Positions 59,406 through 64,000 of a stretch of DNA of 64,000 nucleotides are shown here, piece by piece. The stretch is taken from the NCBI GenBank assembly GCA_027451745.1, contig DAIDIP010000001.1:62001-126000 (forward strand), in the 5' to 3' direction. The notes under the pieces are model-generated. The model ran no database searches. It saw only the letters and a list, made by a program, of their open reading frames with translations, and was not told the DNA's origin. A program made the position numbers and the translations under genes. Origin of the DNA: Candidatus Melainabacteria bacterium. Its GTDB lineage: Bacteria; Cyanobacteriota; Vampirovibrionia; Obscuribacterales; Obscuribacteraceae. How positions within the stretch are numbered: the stretch's first letter is position 1; each line of letters begins with the position of its first letter.

Positions 59406-62400
59406 TAGCAGAGGTGTTCAATAAATTTTTAAAGGAACAAAGCCGCGCTATCTATCTTAGCTTAGTTATTGCCGTGGCCGCCGGTTTGGTTGGCTTAGGA
59501 TCTTTAGCGAGCGGTATCTATCCAGAGGTCATATTTCCGCGAGTTGTCGTTCTTGTCGAGGCCGGAGACGGTGCATCTCAACTTTTACTGCCCAGCGTAA
59601 CAAGGCCCATTGAGGAAACGGTAAGTAAAATACCAGGGTTTAGGCAGGTACGAACTCAGACCTTGCGCGGAACTGTGGAAGTCTCCGTCATGTTTTCGAA
59701 CGAAACCGATATTGAGTTAGCACTTCAGCAAGTTCGCAGTCGGGTGAGCGAATTACGAGCTACGTTTCCGCCCAATTCAAATTTGACGATCGAGCGCCTG
59801 ATGCCATCGGTTTTTCCTGTGCTGAGTTACAACCTGATTGCGGGAAATATACCATTGCCGCAATTAAATGAGTTGGCTATTTATCAGATACGACCCAGAC
59901 TATTACAAGTGCCAGGCGTTGCACAGGTAAAGATTCAGAGTGCCCAGAGCCGCGAGTTCGCCATTGAAGTCGATCCCGAACGACTGTCAGCACTGCATCT
60001 TAGTCTCTCACAAGTAGCGACAGCTGTCCAGCTGACAAATCAGGTTTCTGTCGTAGGAAGAAGCATACAAGATCGACAACAAGCGCTTATTATGGGAACT
60101 GGAGAATTATTTACAGCGGATCAATTAAAAAACGTAGTTGTCACCTCGCGTGGTGGCACTCCAATTACGCTGGGACAGATTGCATCTGTGCATGAGGGAT
60201 CGAATGATGTTCTCACAGCGTTTTCGGGAAGCGGCAAGCCGGCTGTTCTGATCAATGTGATCAAGCAGCCCATGGCAAATCTCCTTGAGATTGCCAAAGC
60301 CGTGAATGAGGAACTGCCTCGCATCCGCGCAGAACTACCGGCCGGGGTACGCATTGAGCCGGTTTATGATCTTGCGCAACTTGTGTCGGCCTCTATAGAT
60401 AATTTACGTGATGCCATTTGCATTGGTGTTCTGCTCATATTCGTAGTGATTTTTGGCTTTCTAAGAGATTGGCGCAGCACTGCAATTGCTGCGGTTACGA
60501 TTCCTGTCACGGTGTGCATAACGTTCGGAATCATGACGCTCGGACATCAGACTCTCAATCTTATGAGCCTAGGAGGATTAGCTGTAGCGATCGGTCTAGT
60601 TATTGACGATGCCATTGTAATGATTGAGGGCGTTTTTCATAACATACAAGATGGGCTCAACCCTGATGTCGCCACAGAAAAGGCTGTTCGGGAGCTATCC
60701 GGTGCCGTTATCAGTTCCACCGTAACAACAATCGTGGTATTTGCACCGCTTGGCTTGCTAGAAGGAGTCGTCGGACAGTTTTTCATGGCGTTCTGCTACA
60801 CGTTGACTGCCTCTGTCATTGTGTCATTGTTTTTAGCACTCATTCTAACGCCGGTCTTGTGTCGTAAATTTCTATCCGTTCCCGCCGTTGCAAAAGAATC
60901 AAGCAAACGAGTGCATAAGGTTGGCATTGCGCTGCATGTCGGCGAACTGATTAGGAGATCATTAGCAAAACCGATGTTAGTCGTTATGACTTCCCTCTTG
61001 ATGCTGGCATTGCTGCTTCCACTTGCCAGTCAACTTGAGCGCGGTTTCATGCCCGATATAGACGAAGGAAGTTTTGTTCTCGATTACTACGCTCCACCAG
61101 GCACTTCATTGGCAGATACTGATCAAATTGCCTCAAAGATAGAGTCCGTGCTTGCTCAGATTCCCGAGGTACAAAGCTGGTCACGGCGTACTGGTGCTCG
61201 CCTTGCCATCGCAGCATCGGAAACAGCAAAGGGCGATATCTTAGTACGTTTGCGTCCACTTTCGCAACGACATCGCAGTACACAACAGGTGATGTCGGCA
61301 GTCCGAGAAAAACTTGATCAACGAGTTCCGGGGATTGACATTGAGCTTACCCAAATACTTCAGGATTTGATCAATGATCTTGCCGATTCCCCAGCACCTA
61401 TTGCTGTCAAGATCTACGGAACTAACGAGCAAAAACTAAAAGATGTGTCTGTTCAAATTGCAGAAATATTGAAAACGACTCGTGGTATTGTGGATATCAA
61501 CGCTCATGTGCGCCCCAGCGCGACGGAACGCACTATCCGAATCAATCCGATCGAAGCAGGTCGCTTCGGGCTAACTGTGTCTGACATCTTACTTCAAGTA
61601 CAGACAGCATTGCTTGGATTGAATGCAAGCTACGTAAGAGAGCAAGAAAAGCTCATTCCCGTTCGAGTACGTTACACAGACACCGTGAGGAACAGCTTCA
61701 GCGAAGATCCAAGTTCTATGCCTATCTTCAATCCCCAGGGAAATCTCTTGCCATTGAAGGCATTGGCATCAATGGAACTGAAGCCCGGGAACCTGGAAAT
61801 AAGGCGCGAGAACTTGGCTAGAATGGGCCTCGTTACTGCTCATCTGGAAAACCGTGATTTGGGCAGCGCTATGGATGAAGTGCGAGAAAAGTTGGCGAAG
61901 CTATCGCTGCCGCCAACCTATTACCTTACATATGGTGGCCAGTACGCCAGTCAGCAAACTGCTTTTCTCAATCTTTCGCTAGTGCTTGGGTTGGCTGTGT
62001 TGCTAGTTTACCTGGTACTGGTTGTACAGTTCCGCTCGCTATCAACCCCAATGCCAATTCTTGTTGCCATTCCGTTATCTCTGTTTGGGGTCTTCTTAGG
62101 CCTTTGGTTGACACACACGCCTTTAAATATCTCATCATTTATGGGCGTAATTCTTTTGGTCGGGTTAGTTGTGAAGAATGGTATCATTCTGCTTACAAAG
62201 GCAGAGCAACATCTTGCCGAAAAATCGGCAATCGAAGATGCATTGGTACTAGCGGTAAATGAAAGGCTGCGACCAATTATGATGACTACGATTTGTACTT
62301 TGTTGGGACTTTCGCCGCTGGCACTGGGGATAGGCTCTGGCGCAGAGCTTCAAAAGCCTCTTGCAATAGCAGTCATAGCTGGGTTGAGCATTTCGACGCT

Positions 62401-62527
62401 TATTACTCTAGTGGTTACACCAACATTGTTAATGATCATTCGAGAGCATCAAAGAACGCCTATCTTACTGCTCCAGCGCTTATACGCCAAACGCCCGCCA
62501 GTTCGAACAAACAAACTTGAGGGATGA
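59402..62527 (+). CDS. RND efflux pump
   Basis: The 1041-residue protein has full RND topology. The fourth-span motif LAVAIGLVIDDAIVMIEGV has paired Asp residues of the proton relay but not the CzcA DFG pattern, so substrates may be metals or organic compounds. Start overlaps the adaptor stop by 4 bases. A two-component system follows (62740, 63410), a layout common in metal efflux loci such as cus and czc. Confidence 0.92.
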   Translation: MIAEVFNKFLKEQSRAIYLSLVIAVAAGLVGLGSLASGIYPEVIFPRVVVLVEAGDGASQLLLPSVTRPIEETVSKIPGFRQVRTQTLRGTVEVSVMFSNETDIELALQQVRSRVSELRATFPPNSNLTIERLMPSVFPVLSYNLIAGNIPLPQLNELAIYQIRPRLLQVPGVAQVKIQSAQSREFAIEVDPERLSALHLSLSQVATAVQLTNQVSVVGRSIQDRQQALIMGTGELFTADQLKNVVVTSRGGTPITLGQIASVHEGSNDVLTAFSGSGKPAVLINVIKQPMANLLEIAKAVNEELPRIRAELPAGVRIEPVYDLAQLVSASIDNLRDAICIGVLLIFVVIFGFLRDWRSTAIAAVTIPVTVCITFGIMTLGHQTLNLMSLGGLAVAIGLVIDDAIVMIEGVFHNIQDGLNPDVATEKAVRELSGAVISSTVTTIVVFAPLGLLEGVVGQFFMAFCYTLTASVIVSLFLALILTPVLCRKFLSVPAVAKESSKRVHKVGIALHVGELIRRSLAKPMLVVMTSLLMLALLLPLASQLERGFMPDIDEGSFVLDYYAPPGTSLADTDQIASKIESVLAQIPEVQSWSRRTGARLAIAASETAKGDILVRLRPLSQRHRSTQQVMSAVREKLDQRVPGIDIELTQILQDLINDLADSPAPIAVKIYGTNEQKLKDVSVQIAEILKTTRGIVDINAHVRPSATERTIRINPIEAGRFGLTVSDILLQVQTALLGLNASYVREQEKLIPVRVRYTDTVRNSFSEDPSSMPIFNPQGNLLPLKALASMELKPGNLEIRRENLARMGLVTAHLENRDLGSAMDEVREKLAKLSLPPTYYLTYGGQYASQQTAFLNLSLVLGLAVLLVYLVLVVQFRSLSTPMPILVAIPLSLFGVFLGLWLTHTPLNISSFMGVILLVGLVVKNGIILLTKAEQHLAEKSAIEDALVLAVNERLRPIMMTTICTLLGLSPLALGIGSGAELQKPLAIAVIAGLSISTLITLVVTPTLLMIIREHQRTPILLLQRLYAKRPPVRTNKLEG

Positions 62528-62565
62528 TTACAGCGAATGAACAGAATAACAAAAGCAGGTAAGAA

Positions 62566-62715
62566 ATGGTGATCCTAGGCGCAAGTCAACCTCAATTGTC
62601 ATTTAAACTAATAGTTGTTTCGCTCTGTATTGTGCTTGCTGCGTCAGTGTTACTCTTATATATGTATTGTATATGTATTGCTAGCCAAGGAGTTGGAACA
62701 CACAGTATAGTTTGA
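62566..62715 (+). CDS. Small membrane protein, 49 aa
   Basis: The 49-codon frame starts with ATG after AGGTAAG (about 5 bases) and encodes one membrane span (LIVVSLCIVLAASVLLLYMY) with a short Cys-containing end. It sits between the RND pump and the response regulator. Its function is unknown. Short single-span peptides sometimes accompany RND pumps, but no similarity is recognised. Confidence 0.5.
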   Translation: MVILGASQPQLSFKLIVVSLCIVLAASVLLLYMYCICIASQGVGTHSIV

Positions 62716-62739
62716 TATGTTTGGAGCTTAGTTTAGTCC

Positions 62740-63420
62740 ATGAAAATATTGATTGTTGAAGACGACAGTCGGATTTCAACTCCCATAGCCGAAGACCTAC
62801 GTAATCAACACTATGTCGTCGATCTTGTCGAGAATGGAACAGCTGCATTATCAGCAAGTGAAGACACTGAATACGACTTGATTCTACTAGATCTTATGTT
62901 GCCACAGGTAGATGGCATTGACGTGTGCCGAAGATTGCGAGCTTGTGGTTATAAGGGATATGTTTTAATGCTAACAGCACGTGCCACTAAACAAGATAAA
63001 GTTATAGGACTTGACTCAGGTGCAGATGATTACCTGGTTAAACCTTTTGATATAGATGAATTGAACGCGCGCATACGCGCACTTCTAAGACGTGGCAAAA
63101 ACGTGGATGGTGCAACACTTACCGTGGGTGACCTATCCGTTGATCTACGCAGTTGCACGGTCCGCTTTCACAAAAACGATCTTGCCATCACTCCAACGGA
63201 ATACCGGCTCCTGGTTCACTTTCTGCGAAATCCGAAACGTGTATTCACTAAAAATCAGCTCATTGAACAGCTCTGGGACAGCAGCGATGTGCCAACGAAT
63301 GCTGTAATTAAGGCTCACATCAAAGGACTCAGACAAAAATTGGAGGCAGCTGGAGCGGGAAGTGATGTGATCGAGACGGTTTATGGTTTTGGTTATCGGT
63401 TACGCGGCGATGCTGGATAA
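62740..63420 (+). CDS. OmpR/PhoB-family response regulator
   Basis: The 226-residue protein has a receiver domain with acidic pair Asp8-Asp9, phospho-acceptor Asp51 (LILLDLMLP), Thr in MLTARA and Lys in LVKPFD, followed by an OmpR winged-helix domain (ITPTEYRLLVHFLRNPKRVF, IETVYGFGYRLRG). It probably controls the RND operon upstream, as CusR and CzcR do. The sensor kinase gene overlaps it by 11 bases. Confidence 0.94.
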   Translation: MKILIVEDDSRISTPIAEDLRNQHYVVDLVENGTAALSASEDTEYDLILLDLMLPQVDGIDVCRRLRACGYKGYVLMLTARATKQDKVIGLDSGADDYLVKPFDIDELNARIRALLRRGKNVDGATLTVGDLSVDLRSCTVRFHKNDLAITPTEYRLLVHFLRNPKRVFTKNQLIEQLWDSSDVPTNAVIKAHIKGLRQKLEAAGAGSDVIETVYGFGYRLRGDAG

Positions 63421-64000
63421 GATTGAACGACGGTTGCTTGCTATACACATAGGCGTATTTCTTAGCGTACTGTCGATTCTTGCCATTGTAGTTTTTGCTT
63501 ATTTCAAGCATAGCATTTATGCGGAGGCTCGACGAGAACTGTCGACACTAGCAGATTCGATTATTTCTTCAATCGATTTTGATGAGGTTGGCCGGCATGA
63601 TGCCGGTATCCCAGATGCAATAGTCAACGCGTTACCGCTTAAATCTTCAGAATCGCTGATAAATATGCGGCTGCAATGGTTTAATCCTGCGCGGCGTTTG
63701 ATGGCACAGAGGGGACAGCTTATCATCTCTGTTCCCTTCATAAAGAATGGAGAATTTCAAGAGCAGAGCCATCCGCATGCATTAGTATTAACGAGATCAG
63801 CAATTTTAAATGGGAAGATATTCGGATATGTCAGAGTAGCACATCCTTTAGAATCCACGGACGAAGTGCTGCGACAACTTCTAACAGGCCTTATCTTTGG
63901 GATTATCATAAGTGCTGCAACCAGTACATTTGGTATCACATTATTAGTCCGTCAATCGATGGTGCCAATATTGGAGATGATCCGGCGCCTCAAGCAGTTT
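63410..64000 (+). CDS. Sensor histidine kinase, N-terminal part
   Basis: The frame starts at the ATG overlapping the regulator's end and runs off the window after 197 codons. It shows a first membrane span (LAIHIGVFLSVLSILAIVVF), a periplasmic domain of about 120 residues and a second span (LTGLIFGIIISAATSTFGIT) leading into a HAMP-like segment (VRQSMVPILEMIRRLKQF). The kinase core is outside the window. It is the probable partner of the regulator at 62740. Confidence 0.88.
   Translation, partial: MLDKIERRLLAIHIGVFLSVLSILAIVVFAYFKHSIYAEARRELSTLADSIISSIDFDEVGRHDAGIPDAIVNALPLKSSESLINMRLQWFNPARRLMAQRGQLIISVPFIKNGEFQEQSHPHALVLTRSAILNGKIFGYVRVAHPLESTDEVLRQLLTGLIFGIIISAATSTFGITLLVRQSMVPILEMIRRLKQF

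Overview
The window comes from a Gram-negative (outer-membrane-bearing) bacterium: it carries three complete RND/membrane-fusion/TolC export systems, a further TolC-linked ABC exporter and a Trb-type secretion channel. The TPR protein at 43749-44903 with repeated LGPNHPS signatures, the LRV-repeat protein at 53750-54205 and several unfamiliar exported proteins would fit a non-photosynthetic cyanobacterial lineage such as Obscuribacterales, but that placement is a low-confidence inference. Almost everything left of about 44 kb looks like accessory DNA made of recombined mobile and resistance modules.

Region 1 (1-2900, minus strand): a MerR-type metal regulator with a textbook stretched-spacer operator, followed by two small Cys-containing membrane/exported proteins running off the left edge, then an ArdC-like anti-restriction protein preceded by a 56-residue acidic protein.

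Region 2 (2903-15746, minus strand): an almost complete IncP/Ti-style conjugation operon in canonical order trbB-C-D-E-J-L-F-G-H-I followed by traG (coupling protein), traF (signal peptidase) and a VirB1-like transglycosylase. No relaxase or oriT was recognised.

Region 3 (15750-22050): an integration/defence module. A P4-type integrase lies beside the 3' half of a tRNA-Val gene with its own terminator. An AbiEi antitoxin follows, whose AbiEii toxin is cut to 35 codons. Next comes a fused RibD-like deaminase/HATPase/winged-helix protein, read from an operator array of CCCGACA/TGTCGGG half-sites. Two near-identical excisionase-like genes in opposite orientation, each beside copies of a 75-bp repeat, flank the module.

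Region 4 (22171-45000, minus strand): metal and arsenic resistance. It contains a CzcCBA system with a CDF transporter and a Cys-rich exported protein, an IS6 remnant and a broken recombinase, a second RND system whose fusion protein carries a heavy-metal-binding domain, and an arsR-arsI-arsC-acr3 operon. Several junctions hold partial gene copies (tolC tail, arsC tail, Cys-rich cassette), showing repeated module exchange.

Region 5 (43749-55860): five promoter-plus-aptamer units that fit the crcB (fluoride) riboswitch fold. They precede a TPR protein, an ABC-HlyD-TolC-UspA-MFS operon, a HAD hydrolase, an LRV-repeat protein and an exported coiled-coil-like protein. No CrcB/Fluc or EriC fluoride exporter is present in the window. 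This regulon is the most interesting feature.

Region 6 (56806-64000, plus strand): a third RND efflux operon (TolC, lipoprotein fusion protein, RND pump), a small membrane peptide, an OmpR-type response regulator and the start of its sensor kinase.
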